A DNA stretch of 64,000 bases from Salinirubrum litoreum (GCF_020567425.1 NZ_JAJCVJ010000002.1:1219068-1283067), one strand, 5' to 3'; positions 17,912 through 28,478 are shown, numbered from the stretch's first letter. The notes: generated by a model not told the origin, from the sequence alone. Numbers and translations: made by a program.

Positions 17912-18304
17912 GCATGACAATACGTCTCACCCACTACATAAACACTCCGAAACGACAGAACGGTTGGTCGCCGTGGCCGGAGGTCGGCGGTGTCCGTCGG
18001 ATTCCGCCGAAACTCGCTGCGCCAACCCGGAGACAGGTCCGTGCCTGCCGGAGTCGGTCGTACTCGTCGGCGGACGGATCGGTGTCTCTCGGAGACCGGC
18101 CGACGGCCCGTGTTCGGCGGTAGCCGAGTCGACCCCCGAGTGTGAAATCCGGATTTGAGCCTACGCCGGATACTTACCTGATTATCCATCATCTTTTAGG
18201 TATGCCGTACCGTACCACGCCAAGATCGCCAGAATACACCGAGAATGCGCCTGGTAAGTGCAAGACGGTAAGTTTATTCGCGTCCATCAAAAAGGGTGAG
18301 CCGG
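17912..18304. promoter_or_regulatory. Divergent promoter region, 55-aa gene and peptide ABC operon
   Basis: This 393-nt gap has no credible gene. It holds the minus-strand TATA box at 17934-17943, a 12-nt palindrome (AAATCCGGATTT, near 18141-18152), and an A/T-rich stretch from 18165. The likely TATA for the transporter operon is TAAGTTTATTCG at 18269-18280, 25-36 nt before the binding-protein ATG. The GGTGAG just before that ATG could serve as a ribosome-binding site. Confidence 0.5.
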
Positions 18305-20155
18305 ATGACAGACAGTAACAGCCTCTCACGCCGTCGCTTCCTGCAGGCGACTGGCGGGGCCGCGTCGGCGGCTGCGATTGCAGGATGTACCGGTAATCCC
18401 GACGACAGCGGGACCGACAACGAGACCGACACCGGGACGGACACGACCGAGGGCGGCGAGGAGACCGAGGTCGGGCCGAACTACCTCCAACTCATCAACT
18501 CGACGATGACGACGCTGGACCCGATCAAGTCCACCGACACCGCGTCGGGTCGGGTCGTCCAGCAGCTCTTCGACGGGTTGACCAACTACCCGAACGGCGA
18601 GGTCCAGGCGACGAACCTGCTCGCCTCCGGATACGAGCTCTCCGACGATTTCACGACGTACACGTTCAGCCTGAAGGAAGGCGTCGAGTACCACGACGGG
18701 ACCGAAGTCACCGCCCAGGACTTCATCTACTCGTGTGAGCGACTCGCGGCCTCCAGCAACTCCCGGCGTGCGTACTTCATCCTCGACTCGATGGGCGTCA
18801 TCCACGAGACCGAGACCGTCACGCAGGACGGCGAGGAAGTCGAGCAGTACGCCTCCGGCACGCTCGACATCAACGCCCCGGACGACTACACCATCGAGAT
18901 CAACCTGGAGAAGCCGTTCGCCAGCACGATCCCGATGCTCGCGTACTCCTCTTTCGCCGTGATCCCCGAGGGGATCGTCGGCGACATCGAGGGCTACGAC
19001 GGCGAGATGGAGCACTCGGAGTTCGCCACGTCGAACCCGATCGGCTGTGGGCCGTTCTCGCTCAACCGGTGGGAGACGAAGACCGAGGCCATCGTCGACC
19101 GGTACGACAACTACCACGGCACCGTCGCCGACCTCGACGGCGTCCGCTGGCAGATCATCGAGGACGCCGACGCGCAGTTCAACTACGCGTCGAACAAGAA
19201 CGCGGACGCGTTCGCCATCCCGACGGCGAAGTACGACCCCAACAAGCTGACCGTCGAGGGCACCGACGACCTCGGCCGTGACTACGGGACCTACGCGCTC
19301 GACAACGGGTCCACGCTGGACTACACCGGCGTCGCCACGATCAACTCGTTCTACATCGCGTTCAACCAGATGAACGTGGACGAGCCGGCGGTCCGACAGG
19401 CCGTCGCACTCGCCCTGAACCAGCAGACCGCCGTCGACCAGGTGTTCAAGGGTCGCGGCTCCACGGCGTACCACTTCACGCCGCCGAACATCTACCCCGG
19501 TGGCGCGAACGAGTACCGGAGCCACGCCGAGAGCGAGTACCCGTACGGCTACAACGAGTCCAACCTCGAAGAGGCTCGCTCCGTCATGGAGGAGGCCGGC
19601 TACGGGCCGAACAACCGCTACGAGGTCACGTTTACGACCTACCAGTCGCCCTCGTGGCAGCAGATCGGCCAGATCCTGCGCGACCAGCTGACCAGCGCCC
19701 ACATCGACATGACGCTGGAAGAAGCGCCGTTCTCGACGCTCCTCCAGCGCGGTCGCAACGGGAACCTCGAGATGTACTCTCTCGGGTGGGTCATGGACTG
19801 GCCGGCCCCGGACAACTTCCTGCAGAACCTCGTCCCCGAACTGACGATCACCTCGCAGGAGGGCGGCGCACAGGGTGCCTACGTCGACTGGCAGGGCACC
19901 GACGCCGCAGAGCGCGCCAACGAGGCGTGGGACACGATCACCTCGAACCCCGAACCGACCGACGAGGCGGAGTCCATCCGGAACGAGGCGTACGTCACGA
20001 TGGAGGAGGCCAACTGGGACGACGTGGTCCTCCTGCCCGTGTACCACCGCATCGACCAACTGTTCAACTACGACTGGGTCGACATGCCGCGCTTCGGCGG
20101 CGGTGGGTTCAGCCGGATGATGCTGAACAACGTCTCGGTCGGCGACCGTAGCTAA
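18305..20155 (+). CDS. Dipeptide/oligopeptide ABC transporter binding lipoprotein
   Basis: This 616-aa family 5 extracellular solute-binding protein starts with a Tat motif (SRRRFLQATGG) and lipobox (AIAGC, Cys28), so it is exported folded and lipid-anchored. A Thr/Glu/Asp linker (30-55) precedes the mature fold with SBP_bac_5 features (LVVQQLFDGLTNYPNGE-like start, FSLKEGVEYHDGTEVTAQDF, LGWVMDWPAPDNFLQN). It captures peptides or similar ligands for the permease encoded next. The 173-nt gap to the first permease, with an A/T run, may allow extra transcript of this subunit. Confidence 0.93.
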   Translation: MTDSNSLSRRRFLQATGGAASAAAIAGCTGNPDDSGTDNETDTGTDTTEGGEETEVGPNYLQLINSTMTTLDPIKSTDTASGRVVQQLFDGLTNYPNGEVQATNLLASGYELSDDFTTYTFSLKEGVEYHDGTEVTAQDFIYSCERLAASSNSRRAYFILDSMGVIHETETVTQDGEEVEQYASGTLDINAPDDYTIEINLEKPFASTIPMLAYSSFAVIPEGIVGDIEGYDGEMEHSEFATSNPIGCGPFSLNRWETKTEAIVDRYDNYHGTVADLDGVRWQIIEDADAQFNYASNKNADAFAIPTAKYDPNKLTVEGTDDLGRDYGTYALDNGSTLDYTGVATINSFYIAFNQMNVDEPAVRQAVALALNQQTAVDQVFKGRGSTAYHFTPPNIYPGGANEYRSHAESEYPYGYNESNLEEARSVMEEAGYGPNNRYEVTFTTYQSPSWQQIGQILRDQLTSAHIDMTLEEAPFSTLLQRGRNGNLEMYSLGWVMDWPAPDNFLQNLVPELTITSQEGGAQGAYVDWQGTDAAERANEAWDTITSNPEPTDEAESIRNEAYVTMEEANWDDVVLLPVYHRIDQLFNYDWVDMPRFGGGGFSRMMLNNVSVGDRS

Positions 20156-20328
20156 GCGAGACCACCACGCGCGATTTTTCACGCATCCCGGCACCAGTGG
20201 AAACGCCCGATACCGCCCGACGCACGCGGTGCTACCGGAACGTAAGACATAACCAGCGCACTGTGAAAGACACCCAGTAACGGCACAAGAACTATGGTGC
20301 ACAAACGGACTCACAGCGGGGACCAACG
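20156..20328 (+). other. Intergenic spacer between binding protein and permease
   Basis: This gap holds a T-run soon after the stop (GATTTTTCACGC, about 20172), which could act as a partial terminator. It also holds an A/T element (ACGTAAGACATAACC, about 20240-20254) that could be an internal promoter. The rest of the operon has gaps of 3 nt or less, so this is the only place for differential expression. Confidence 0.35.
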
Positions 20329-21363
20329 ATGAGTCGGTGGCAGTACTTCCTCCGACGACTCGTGCTGTCGATCCCGGTCCTCATCTTCGGGACGACGATC
20401 ACCTTCGTCATCCTGCGGATGGGGCCGCTCGACCCGGTCTCGGCGATTCTCGGCCCGACCGGTTCCCCCCAAGCGTACAACGAGATCGAACGCAACCTCG
20501 GGTTGAACCAGCCGCTCTGGGCGCAGTACGTCGACTTCATGGTCGACCTGTTCACGTTCAACCTCGGCCAGTCGTGGGTGCTCAACCCCGACACCTCGGC
20601 GTACGAGCTGATCCTGATCTTCGCCCCCCGGACGATCTGGCTCGGCTTCTGGTCGGTGTTGATCGCCCTGTTCGTCGGCATCCCGCTCGGCTTCTACGCC
20701 GGGCTGAACCCCAACTCGCTGTCCGACTACGTCGCCTCCTTCGGCGGGATCGTCTGGCGTGCCATGCCGAACTTCTGGCTCGCCGTGATCCTCGTCGGGG
20801 CGCTCGGCCTCGGCGGCCCCCTCGGCGCGGCGTGGATCGAACTCGGCACCCGGACCACCGTGATCGGGCCGCCGAACCTCGGGTTCCTCTCCGAACCGTT
20901 GACGCTCGTCACCGATCCCGGATCGTCCTGGGAGAACCTGCTGGTGGCGATCAAGAAGATCGCCCCGGCGGCCATCGTCCTCGGGTCGGCGTCGATGGGC
21001 AACGAGATGCGCATCGGTCGCACCGCCGTCTTGGAGACGATCAACTCCAACTACGTCGAGACCGCCCGCGCGAAGGGCGTCCCCCGGCGGAGCATCGTCT
21101 GGAAGCACGTCTTCCGGAACGCGCTGATCCCGCTGGTGCCGATCATCACCGGCGAGGCGTTCCTGCTGATCGGTGGCTCCGTCATCGTCGAGACGGTGTT
21201 CGGGATCAACGGCCTGGGCTACCTGTTCTTCCAGTCCATCGTCAACAGTGACCTGCCGCTGACCGGGTCGCTGATGTTCGTCTTCATCGTCCTGCTCGTC
21301 TCCATCAACATCCTGCAAGACTTCCTGTACACCGTGATCGACCCGCGCGTGGGGTACGACTAA
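20329..21363 (+). CDS. ABC transporter permease, DppB type
   Basis: This 344-aa permease starts with an N-terminal helix (LRRLVLSIPVLIFGTTITFVILR) and has five more helices. The cytoplasmic EAA loop, NYVETARAKGVPRRSIVWKHVFRNALIPLVPII, contacts the ATPase. A longer than usual periplasmic loop lies at about residues 30-80. It pairs with the next gene's permease to form the membrane channel. It ends at the base where the next ATG begins (TAATG). Confidence 0.94.
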   Translation: MSRWQYFLRRLVLSIPVLIFGTTITFVILRMGPLDPVSAILGPTGSPQAYNEIERNLGLNQPLWAQYVDFMVDLFTFNLGQSWVLNPDTSAYELILIFAPRTIWLGFWSVLIALFVGIPLGFYAGLNPNSLSDYVASFGGIVWRAMPNFWLAVILVGALGLGGPLGAAWIELGTRTTVIGPPNLGFLSEPLTLVTDPGSSWENLLVAIKKIAPAAIVLGSASMGNEMRIGRTAVLETINSNYVETARAKGVPRRSIVWKHVFRNALIPLVPIITGEAFLLIGGSVIVETVFGINGLGYLFFQSIVNSDLPLTGSLMFVFIVLLVSINILQDFLYTVIDPRVGYD

Positions 21364-23102
21364 TGAGCGACGCATCACCACTCTCCGAGGACGCACCGCT
21401 CGCCGAACGCGTCCGGGCGAACCCGCGTCCGGGACTGCTGTGGGCACTCGGCCTGTTCGCCTTCGTCGCCGTGGAGTTCGGCGCGCTGGCGACCGCGATC
21501 ACGGGTCCCGTGCCGTGGAACGTGCTGTACGAACTCCCCGCCGGCCTGGTCGGTGGCGCGACCGTGACGAGCGTCGCCTCGGTCGTCGTCCTCGTCTCGA
21601 CCATCGTCTGTGGCGCGGTCGGCTTCTACGTCCAGTCGAAGACGAACACGCTCCGGGCGGGCGCTGCCGGCACCCTCGCACTGCTCGTGGGCGTCGGCGT
21701 CGCCGCGTCCATCGGCGGCGTGCTCCTGTACGCGTTCGTCGCACTCGGCCTGCTCGCCGGCCTCGGTCTGCTCGCCGGCGGCTACACCCGCGACTCGCCG
21801 CGTGCGATGGTGTTCGGCGTGGTCGTCCTCGTCGTCGGCCTGATCGGCCTGGAGAGCGTCGTCTCGTTCCCGACGCTCTTGACCCGCGAACTGTTCCCGA
21901 ACCAGGGTCACCGCCTGCCCGGCGGTGGCTGGGAGGGGCCGTTCCTCGGCCTCTCGCCCGCGCTGGCGTGGGCGTTCCGGGTCGTGCTGGTGTACGCCTA
22001 CGCGTTCGGTCTCCTCTGGTGGTGCTGGCGGGGCTACCGCACCTTCCGACAGCACTACCGGTACGCCGACTGGACGCCGCGTGACGACATGATCGACCGC
22101 CTCTCGGGCCACTACTGGGGCCTGTTCGGCTTCCTCGTCGTCTTCATGTTCGTCACGATGGCGGTGTTCGCACCGCCGCTCGGCCCGACGACGGTCGAGC
22201 AGAACATCAACAACCCGTACTCCTACCAGATCGAGTACCTCACCGACTCCGGTGCGGTCGAGTCGATCACCGCCGGGGACGCGAACATCGGGTCCTCGTC
22301 GGCCGGCAACCCCGACCGGAACGTCGGCGTGATGCAGTACGACGACTTCGGTCGGTTCCACCCGTTCGGGACGCTGGTCTCCGGGAAGGACATGTTCACC
22401 TTCATGGCGGCCGGCGCACGCGTCTCGCTGTTCATCGGCCTGCTGTCTATCGGCGTGGCGGGACTGATCGCCACCGGCCTGGCGCTGGTGACGGCGTACT
22501 ACAAGGGACTGGCAGACCTGATCGTCGTGATCACCTCCGACTCGATCCAGTCGCTCCCGCGACTCCTGCTCATCATCCTGATGTCGGTGGTGTTCGCGGG
22601 GACCGGCATCGCGAAGGTGTACAGCGGCGGCTTACTACTCGCGTTGATCTTCGCGGCCACCTCGTGGCCGTTCCTCTGGCGGGCCGTGCGCGGCCCGGCG
22701 TTCCAGATCGCCGAACAGGAGTGGATCGACGCGGCCCGTTCGTTCGGCCAAGCGCCGCACAAGACGATGCAGAAACACATGGCTCCGTACATCCTCGGCT
22801 ACCTGCTCGTCTACGGCTCCCTGAGCCTCGGCGGGATCATCATCGCCACGGCGGCGCTGTCGTTCCTCGGCCTGGGCATCCAGCCGCCGACCCCCGAGTG
22901 GGGCCGAGCGGTGAACCTCGGGCGGTCCTACATCGCCACCGTCTCGTGGCACATCTCGACGATCCCCGGTATCCTCGTCGTGATCGTCGTCACCGGCTTC
23001 AACGCCTTCGGTGACGGCATCCGCGACGCGATCGACCCGCAGAGCGAAGGCGGGAGCGACGCCGCCGACGAAGGTGTCGCGGCCGCAGGGGGTGGTGGCT
23101 GA
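21363..23102 (+). CDS. ABC transporter permease, DppC type with N-terminal membrane extension
   Basis: This 579-aa permease is about twice the usual length of about 300. The canonical DppC part begins near residue 235 (DMIDRLSGHYWGLFGFLVVF) and includes the EAA loop EWIDAARSFGQAPHKTMQKHM. Residues 1-225 add roughly six extra hydrophobic helices of unknown role, seen in some haloarchaeal homologues. It ends in an acidic/Gly-rich tail. It overlaps both neighbours by 1 nt. Confidence 0.92.
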   Translation: MSDASPLSEDAPLAERVRANPRPGLLWALGLFAFVAVEFGALATAITGPVPWNVLYELPAGLVGGATVTSVASVVVLVSTIVCGAVGFYVQSKTNTLRAGAAGTLALLVGVGVAASIGGVLLYAFVALGLLAGLGLLAGGYTRDSPRAMVFGVVVLVVGLIGLESVVSFPTLLTRELFPNQGHRLPGGGWEGPFLGLSPALAWAFRVVLVYAYAFGLLWWCWRGYRTFRQHYRYADWTPRDDMIDRLSGHYWGLFGFLVVFMFVTMAVFAPPLGPTTVEQNINNPYSYQIEYLTDSGAVESITAGDANIGSSSAGNPDRNVGVMQYDDFGRFHPFGTLVSGKDMFTFMAAGARVSLFIGLLSIGVAGLIATGLALVTAYYKGLADLIVVITSDSIQSLPRLLLIILMSVVFAGTGIAKVYSGGLLLALIFAATSWPFLWRAVRGPAFQIAEQEWIDAARSFGQAPHKTMQKHMAPYILGYLLVYGSLSLGGIIIATAALSFLGLGIQPPTPEWGRAVNLGRSYIATVSWHISTIPGILVVIVVTGFNAFGDGIRDAIDPQSEGGSDAADEGVAAAGGGG

Positions 23103-24304
23103 TGGCGACCACCGAACCGGTCGAGCGACGCGAGTCCGGAGAGACCCTGCTCAGTGTCGAGGGCGTCCGCACCGCCTTCTTCACCGACAAGGAGGTCATC
23201 CGCGCGGTCGACGGCGTCAGCTTCGACATCGAACGCGGCGAGACGGTCGGTATCGTCGGCGAGTCCGGCTCCGGCAAGTCCGTCACCGCACGGACGATCA
23301 TGGGCATCGTCGACTCGCCGGGTCGCGTGCTCGACGGCCGCATCGAGTTCCGCGACACCGAGCGCGTCCAGTGGTTCGCCGACAAGTTCTCGAAGCGGAC
23401 CGCCGACCTGACGGCCGGCGACGAGATCGGCGAGGACGACTTCGTCGTGATCGAGGCGCGCGAGGCGGGCGAGGTGTCGGCGGGCTACGTCGACACGACC
23501 TCGGCACCGGAGAAGGCCCTCCGGAAGCTTCGCGGCGGGGACATGGCGATGGTGTTCCAGGACCCGCTCACCTCGTTGAACCCGGTCTACACCGTCGGCA
23601 ACCAGATCAAGGAGTCGCTGAAGCTCCACCAGGGGCTGACCGGTCGGGCGGCGACCGAGGAGGCGATCGACCTGCTGGAGGCGGTCGGCATCCCCGACGC
23701 CGCCCGGCGCGTCGAGGAGTACCCCCACCAGTTCTCCGGCGGGATGCGCCAGCGGGCCGTGATCGCCATGGCGTTGGCCTGCGACCCCGAACTCCTGATC
23801 TGTGACGAGCCGACCACGGCACTGGACGTGACGATCCAGGCACAGATCCTCGAACTGCTCGACGATCTGCAGGAAGAGCGGGACCTCTCGATCATGTTCA
23901 TCACCCACGACATGGGCGTGATCGCGGAGGTCGCCGACCGCGTCAACGTGATGTACGCGGGCGAGATCGTCGAGAGCGCGCCGGTCGAGGCGCTGTTCGC
24001 CGACCCGAAACACCCCTACACGCGGGGGCTGCTGGAGTCGATCCCCGGCCGCGAGGCCGCCGGCGACCGACTCCGGACCATCGAGGGCGACGTGCCGACG
24101 CCGAACGAGGAACCGACCTACTGTCGGTTCGCGCCCCGGTGTCCGGAGGCGTTCGCCGAGTGTGAGCGCGTCCACCCGGCCGACGTGCAGGTCGCCGACA
24201 CCGACGCGGAACACACCTCGGCGTGTCTCCTCTACCCGGAAGACCGGACGCGCGAGGAGGCAGTACAGCTCCACCAACAGCGCGAGCGGGAGGGTGACAG
24301 ATGA
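23102..24304 (+). CDS. Peptide ABC transporter ATPase, DppD/OppD type
   Basis: This 400-aa nucleotide-binding subunit has Walker A GESGSGKS (near residue 55), signature FSGGMRQR, Walker [13 protein letters not shown], and the C-terminal oligopeptide domain with Cys residues ([14 protein letters not shown], then SACLLYP). About 70 extra residues rich in acidic amino acids (about 75-145) are inserted between Walker A and the Q-loop ([12 protein letters not shown]), where bacterial DppD has about 35. It overlaps the next gene by 4 nt (ATGA). Confidence 0.94.
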   Translation: MATTEPVERRESGETLLSVEGVRTAFFTDKEVIRAVDGVSFDIERGETVGIVGESGSGKSVTARTIMGIVDSPGRVLDGRIEFRDTERVQWFADKFSKRTADLTAGDEIGEDDFVVIEAREAGEVSAGYVDTTSAPEKALRKLRGGDMAMVFQDPLTSLNPVYTVGNQIKESLKLHQGLTGRAATEEAIDLLEAVGIPDAARRVEEYPHQFSGGMRQRAVIAMALACDPELLICDEPTTALDVTIQAQILELLDDLQEERDLSIMFITHDMGVIAEVADRVNVMYAGEIVESAPVEALFADPKHPYTRGLLESIPGREAAGDRLRTIEGDVPTPNEEPTYCRFAPRCPEAFAECERVHPADVQVADTDAEHTSACLLYPEDRTREEAVQLHQQREREGDR

Positions 24305-25872
24305 GCAAACAGATCGTGGAGACGACCGCAGACACCGAGACGGGCGAACCGATGATCCGGGTGCAGAACCTGAAGACGTACTACGAGGCCGACAGCCTCT
24401 TCGGGGGCAACCCGGTCAAGGCGGTCGACGGCGTCAGCTTCGAGATCCAGAAGGGCGAGACGCTGGGACTCGTCGGCGAGTCCGGCTGTGGGAAGACGAC
24501 GCTCGGCCGGACGCTCGTCCAACTGGAGGAGGCGACCGACGGGCAGGTGTTGTTCGGCGACACCGACATCACCACCCTGTCGGGCAAGCGCCTGAAGCGC
24601 TGGCGGCGCAACACCCAGATGGTGTTCCAGGACCCCGAGTCGTCGCTCAACGACCGGATGACGGTCGGCGAGATCGTCCGGGAACCGCTCGACGTACACG
24701 ACTGGCCGAACCTCACCGTCGCACTCGACAGCGAGACCGACTACGACGTGGACGGCGACCTCGTCGAACGCCGAGCAGAACCCGGCGAGCGTGGCGACCT
24801 GACGCTGACGGTCGGCGGCGGCGACGTCGTCGAGGCGACGGTGCGGGCGGACCTACCCTTCACGGGCGCGGACGTGACCTGCCGCGTGAACGGCGGGGAG
24901 ATCACCGTCTCGGTCGGGAAGTCGCCCGGCCGCCTCCGGCGGGAGCGCGTGAAGGAACTGCTCGCCACCGTCGGCCTCCAGAAGGAACACTACTTCCGGT
25001 ACCCGCACCAGTTCTCCGGCGGCCAGCGCCAGCGCATCGGCATCGCCCGTGCGCTCGCCTTGGAACCGGAGTTCGTCGTCCTCGACGAACCGGTGTCGGC
25101 ACTGGACGTCTCCGTGCAGGCGAAGATCCTGAACCTGCTGGAAGACCTGCAAGACGAGTTCGGGCTGACGTACCTGTTCATCGCCCACGACCTCTCGGTC
25201 GTCCGGCACATCTGCGACCGGACGGCGGTGATGTACCTCGGCAACATCATGGAGATCGGCCCGACCGAGGAACTGTTCACCGACCCGGCGAACCCCTACA
25301 CGCACGCCCTGCTGTCGGCGATTCCGGAACCGGACCCGACCGCGAACCGGGACCGGATCACCCTGCGCGGGACGCCGCCGAGTCCGCGCGACCCGCCACA
25401 GGGCTGTCCGTTCTCGACGCGCTGTCCGGTGAAGATCCGCCCCGAGCAGTACCGCGACCTGGACGACGACGTGTGGGAACGAATCGAGGTGTTCCGCGAG
25501 GTGCTCCGGGAGCGAGCGCGTGCCGACAAGTCGCTGTCGGACCGGGCGAAGGAACTGCTCGGGATGCACACCCGCTTCTCGGACATCGAGGAGATCCGCG
25601 AGGAGGTGTTCGGCGACGTGGAGATTCCGGGGACGGTCGCCACGCACATCGACGAGGCGTCGAGCTACGTCGAGAACAACGACGAGGAGCAGGCCCGCCA
25701 GTACCTCTTCGAGGAGTTCGGTAGTGTCTGTGACAAGGAGGGACCGGACCTGCACACCGTCAGCGACTCCGACCGGACGAGCCTCTGTCACCGCCACGAG
25801 ACCGAACACGACGAACCGGCCGACGAGTACGAACGCGTGGTCGGCGCGACGGGCACGAGCGGCGACGACTGA
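24301..25872 (+). CDS. Peptide ABC transporter ATPase, DppF/OppF type, enlarged
   Basis: This 523-aa nucleotide-binding subunit is far longer than the usual 320-350. Walker [10 protein letters not shown]-loop [12 protein letters not shown], signature FSGGQRQR and Walker [13 protein letters not shown] are intact. One insert of about 80 residues (about 140-220) sits between the Q-loop and signature. Another of about 85 residues sits within the C-terminal domain, between CPFSTRCP and the later Cys residues. It pairs with the preceding ATPase. The inserts are acidic and may be halophilic embellishments. Confidence 0.93.
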   Translation: MSKQIVETTADTETGEPMIRVQNLKTYYEADSLFGGNPVKAVDGVSFEIQKGETLGLVGESGCGKTTLGRTLVQLEEATDGQVLFGDTDITTLSGKRLKRWRRNTQMVFQDPESSLNDRMTVGEIVREPLDVHDWPNLTVALDSETDYDVDGDLVERRAEPGERGDLTLTVGGGDVVEATVRADLPFTGADVTCRVNGGEITVSVGKSPGRLRRERVKELLATVGLQKEHYFRYPHQFSGGQRQRIGIARALALEPEFVVLDEPVSALDVSVQAKILNLLEDLQDEFGLTYLFIAHDLSVVRHICDRTAVMYLGNIMEIGPTEELFTDPANPYTHALLSAIPEPDPTANRDRITLRGTPPSPRDPPQGCPFSTRCPVKIRPEQYRDLDDDVWERIEVFREVLRERARADKSLSDRAKELLGMHTRFSDIEEIREEVFGDVEIPGTVATHIDEASSYVENNDEEQARQYLFEEFGSVCDKEGPDLHTVSDSDRTSLCHRHETEHDEPADEYERVVGATGTSGDD

Positions 25873-25874
25873 CC

Positions 25875-26273
25875 GTGAACTCCCGACTGCGCGGCCTCCA
25901 GACGCTCGATCTCCTGGCCTACGCGGTCGTGGTCACGTCCGTCGTCTTCTGTCTCGGCCTCGTCGCGGGGCTGGCGGTCGGGAACGGCCTGATCGGCGCG
26001 AAGTGGCTCCTCTTCGCGGTCGGTTTCCTGCTGGTCGCCTACGGGACGCTCCGTCTGCGGCCGACGCCGAAGTGGAAAGACGAGTCGCGGCTGGACTTCG
26101 GCGACGAGCCACGGGGACTCCAGACGTTCGTCGCGGACGCCCTGCCGGCCGACTACCGACTGCCGACCGACGAGCGACTGCCGGTCGGACTGAAGATTCT
26201 CGTGGCCGGCGTGACCGTCCTGCTCACGTCGTTCCTGATGGAGACGGTGTTCGGCATCGGGATCGGCCTGTAG
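25875..26273 (+). CDS. Small membrane protein at the end of the peptide ABC operon
   Basis: This 132-aa protein begins with GTG two bases after the ATPase stop. It has membrane helices at about residues 12-34, 38-57 and 108-130, and an intervening acidic segment (KWKDESRLDFGDEPRGLQTFVADALPADYRLPTDERLPV). Its tight linkage to the transporter suggests an accessory role, but no function is known to me. Confidence 0.7.
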   Translation: MNSRLRGLQTLDLLAYAVVVTSVVFCLGLVAGLAVGNGLIGAKWLLFAVGFLLVAYGTLRLRPTPKWKDESRLDFGDEPRGLQTFVADALPADYRLPTDERLPVGLKILVAGVTVLLTSFLMETVFGIGIGL

Positions 26274-26341
26274 TCGGTCGGCGGAGACAGGCTCTCGGCA
26301 TCGGCGCGGGTCGTTCGTCTCTTCTCTCGACGACCTCTCCG

Positions 26342-27604
26342 TCAGTCGTCGGCCAGATGCGCCAGCACCGCGTCGGTGTCGTTCGGCACCGGTTCGGGGT
26401 CGTCGCCGGCCTCGAAGGCGGCGTCGGGATCCTTCAGCAGGTGACCGGTCGTGAGACAGACGACCTGCTCGTCGGCCGCGATTCGCCCCTGCTCGCGGAG
26501 TTTTCGGAGGCCGGCCACCGAGGCGGCCGACGCCGGTTCGACGCCGACACCTTCACCCGCCAGCGCGCGCTGTGCGTCGGTGATGCGCTCGTCCGAGACG
26601 GCGACCGCCGTGCCGCCGGTGTTCCGGATGCCGGGGAGGGCCTTCGGCGCGTTGACCGGGTTGCCGATCCGGATGGCGGTCGCGCGGGTCTCGACCGACT
26701 CCCAGCGCCGCACCTCGTCGTTGCCCGCCTCGACCGCCTCGACCATCGGCGCGGCCCCCTCGGCCTGCACGCCGGTCAGTTTCGGCACGTCCGACTCCGC
26801 GAGCGCGCCCGACTGGACGAGTTCGCGGAAACACTTGTACAGCGCCGAGGTGTTGCCGGCGTTGCCGACCGGCAGGACGATCCGATCCGGATAGTCGCCC
26901 TCCTCGTCGCGGAACTGCTCCATGATCTCCAGTCCGATCGTCTTCTGGCCCTCCAGTCGGAACGGATTGAGGGAGTTCAGCAGGTACGCCTCGCCGCGGG
27001 CCGCGAGGTCCTGCACGATGTCGAGACAGCTGTCGAAGTTGCCGTCGACTTCGAGGATGCGGGCGTCGTGGAGACTCGCCTGTGCGATCTTGCCGGCGGC
27101 GACCTTCCCGGCCGGCAGGAGCACGAGCGTCTCCATCCCGCCGCGCGCGCCGTAGGCCGCCAGCGCCGCCGAGGTGTTGCCGGTCGAGGCACACGCGAGT
27201 CGGTCGACGCCGAGTTCCTTCGCCACGCGGACGCCGACCGTCATGCCTCGGTCCTTGAACGACCCGGTCGGGTTCATCCCCTCGTGTTTGATCCGGAGTC
27301 GGTCCACGCCGATATCCTCCTCCAATCGGGGGACGTCGTGCAGGGGCGTGTCACCCTCCGGGAGCGTGACACCCTCCGCGAAGGGCAGGGCGGCGCTGTA
27401 GCGCCAGACGCCCCGGCCCTCGAAGTCGTCCCACGTCGGCGGGTCGGCGTACCGGACCTCCAGCAGGCCGTCACAGTCGTCGCAGGTGTACCGGATGTCG
27501 TCGAAGGGGGCGAACTGCTCGCTACAGGCGATACACTCCAGCCACACGCCGTCGTCGGCCACCGAGGGTGCCGACTGCCTCGGGGCCGCGAGTTCCAGAC
27601 TCAT
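26342..27604 (-). CDS. thrC: Threonine synthase
   Basis: This 420-aa PLP enzyme converts O-phosphohomoserine to threonine. The N-terminus carries a zinc ribbon (C24, C27, C41, C44), typical of archaeal ThrC. The PLP lysine lies in NPTGSFKDRGMT (K118), the phosphate-binding loop region is ASTGNTSAALAAYG, and VLPVGNAGN and LTTGHLLKDP follow. The start at 27604 gives the zinc ribbon at the normal place. Earlier in-frame codons are GC-poor and rejected. AT-rich island 1 begins right upstream. Confidence 0.94.
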   Translation of the reverse strand: MSLELAAPRQSAPSVADDGVWLECIACSEQFAPFDDIRYTCDDCDGLLEVRYADPPTWDDFEGRGVWRYSAALPFAEGVTLPEGDTPLHDVPRLEEDIGVDRLRIKHEGMNPTGSFKDRGMTVGVRVAKELGVDRLACASTGNTSAALAAYGARGGMETLVLLPAGKVAAGKIAQASLHDARILEVDGNFDSCLDIVQDLAARGEAYLLNSLNPFRLEGQKTIGLEIMEQFRDEEGDYPDRIVLPVGNAGNTSALYKCFRELVQSGALAESDVPKLTGVQAEGAAPMVEAVEAGNDEVRRWESVETRATAIRIGNPVNAPKALPGIRNTGGTAVAVSDERITDAQRALAGEGVGVEPASAASVAGLRKLREQGRIAADEQVVCLTTGHLLKDPDAAFEAGDDPEPVPNDTDAVLAHLADD

Positions 27605-27683
27605 TACCGGCGGTCGGTCCCCTGTGGGCAAAAAGAGGCGGGTTCGTGCGGCACCTGCCAAAAAGGATTGGATGATATGTTAG

Positions 27684-28478
27684 TTATAATCTGAACTGTT
27701 TGTTCACTCCACCAGACATAACCAACTCTCCTGTGTACCCTCCACGGTCAAAGCTCACCACTTCCCTATACTCAGTGGAGGCGTTTCCTTCTACGGTAAT
27801 TGAGAAGCCATGCGTCGTACGAGCAGGCGACTGTAGATTGATCGCACCGTACACAGTGGATCGGACGTCTGAACTGTTGTCTAACTGCAAATCAACGACC
27901 ATGTCTCCGCCTTCGACGAACATATCATTCACAGCAGACGATACTTCTTTACCTGATTTTAACACTTTATTCGAATTTTTATTTAGTTGATTGTTACCAT
28001 GGCGGAGGACAATAGACTCTTTTGGGAGTTCTGTGGGGATACGAAATAACAAACCATCGCTGACATACGTAGCAATTCGCTGCTCCTTCTCAATGTATAT
28101 CGGGTGGTTTAGTCGTGTCTTTCGACCCCGCAAGCTAATCAATGCAGGTTTTGTTATCGGTTGTCCTCGGAACTTTCCAGATTGCACTTCGAAGTTTTCT
28201 GGAGAAAGATCGTGTTTCGAATCTATACCAAAGAAAATGTATCTTGACGAATTCTCGTCCCAGATTTTTGTCGTGTCAGGCGACACGAACTCAGGGACCG
28301 AATCCAGTATCACACTTTCAGTTACATTGATGTTTTCCACGTCAGAAGGGTCTTTCATACTCCAGATCGACTGGATTCCGCTGATCGTTGCTAGGCCTCC
28401 AGTAGCACTTAGACACTCTCTCCGTTTTATCCCTCTCCCGGAACCACTGGCCTCACTACCATTCTCTGAATTAGGCAT
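27684..28478 (-). CDS. Unrecognised protein with Tat-like N-terminus (island 1)
   Basis: This protein of about 264 aa is started at the ATG giving MPNSENGSEAS. The choice is supported by a strong A/T box (28507-28514) about 30 nt upstream. Residues 12-40 read GRGIKRRECLSATGGLATISG, a twin-arginine-like signal with a moderately hydrophobic stretch and no lipobox. The rest is beta-rich and polar. It is divergent from the HExxH protein gene with a 90-nt AT-rich spacer, so they may be co-regulated. No family recognised. A start at 28505 is possible. Confidence 0.6.
   Translation of the reverse strand: MPNSENGSEASGSGRGIKRRECLSATGGLATISGIQSIWSMKDPSDVENINVTESVILDSVPEFVSPDTTKIWDENSSRYIFFGIDSKHDLSPENFEVQSGKFRGQPITKPALISLRGRKTRLNHPIYIEKEQRIATYVSDGLLFRIPTELPKESIVLRHGNNQLNKNSNKVLKSGKEVSSAVNDMFVEGGDMVVDLQLDNSSDVRSTVYGAINLQSPARTTHGFSITVEGNASTEYREVVSFDRGGYTGELVMSGGVNKQFRL

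Noticed and set aside
18326-20326. A 666-codon minus-strand open frame opposite the peptide-binding lipoprotein.
   Set aside because: The plus-strand gene has a clear Tat/lipobox signal and family motifs; the antisense product shows the mirror composition of that gene.
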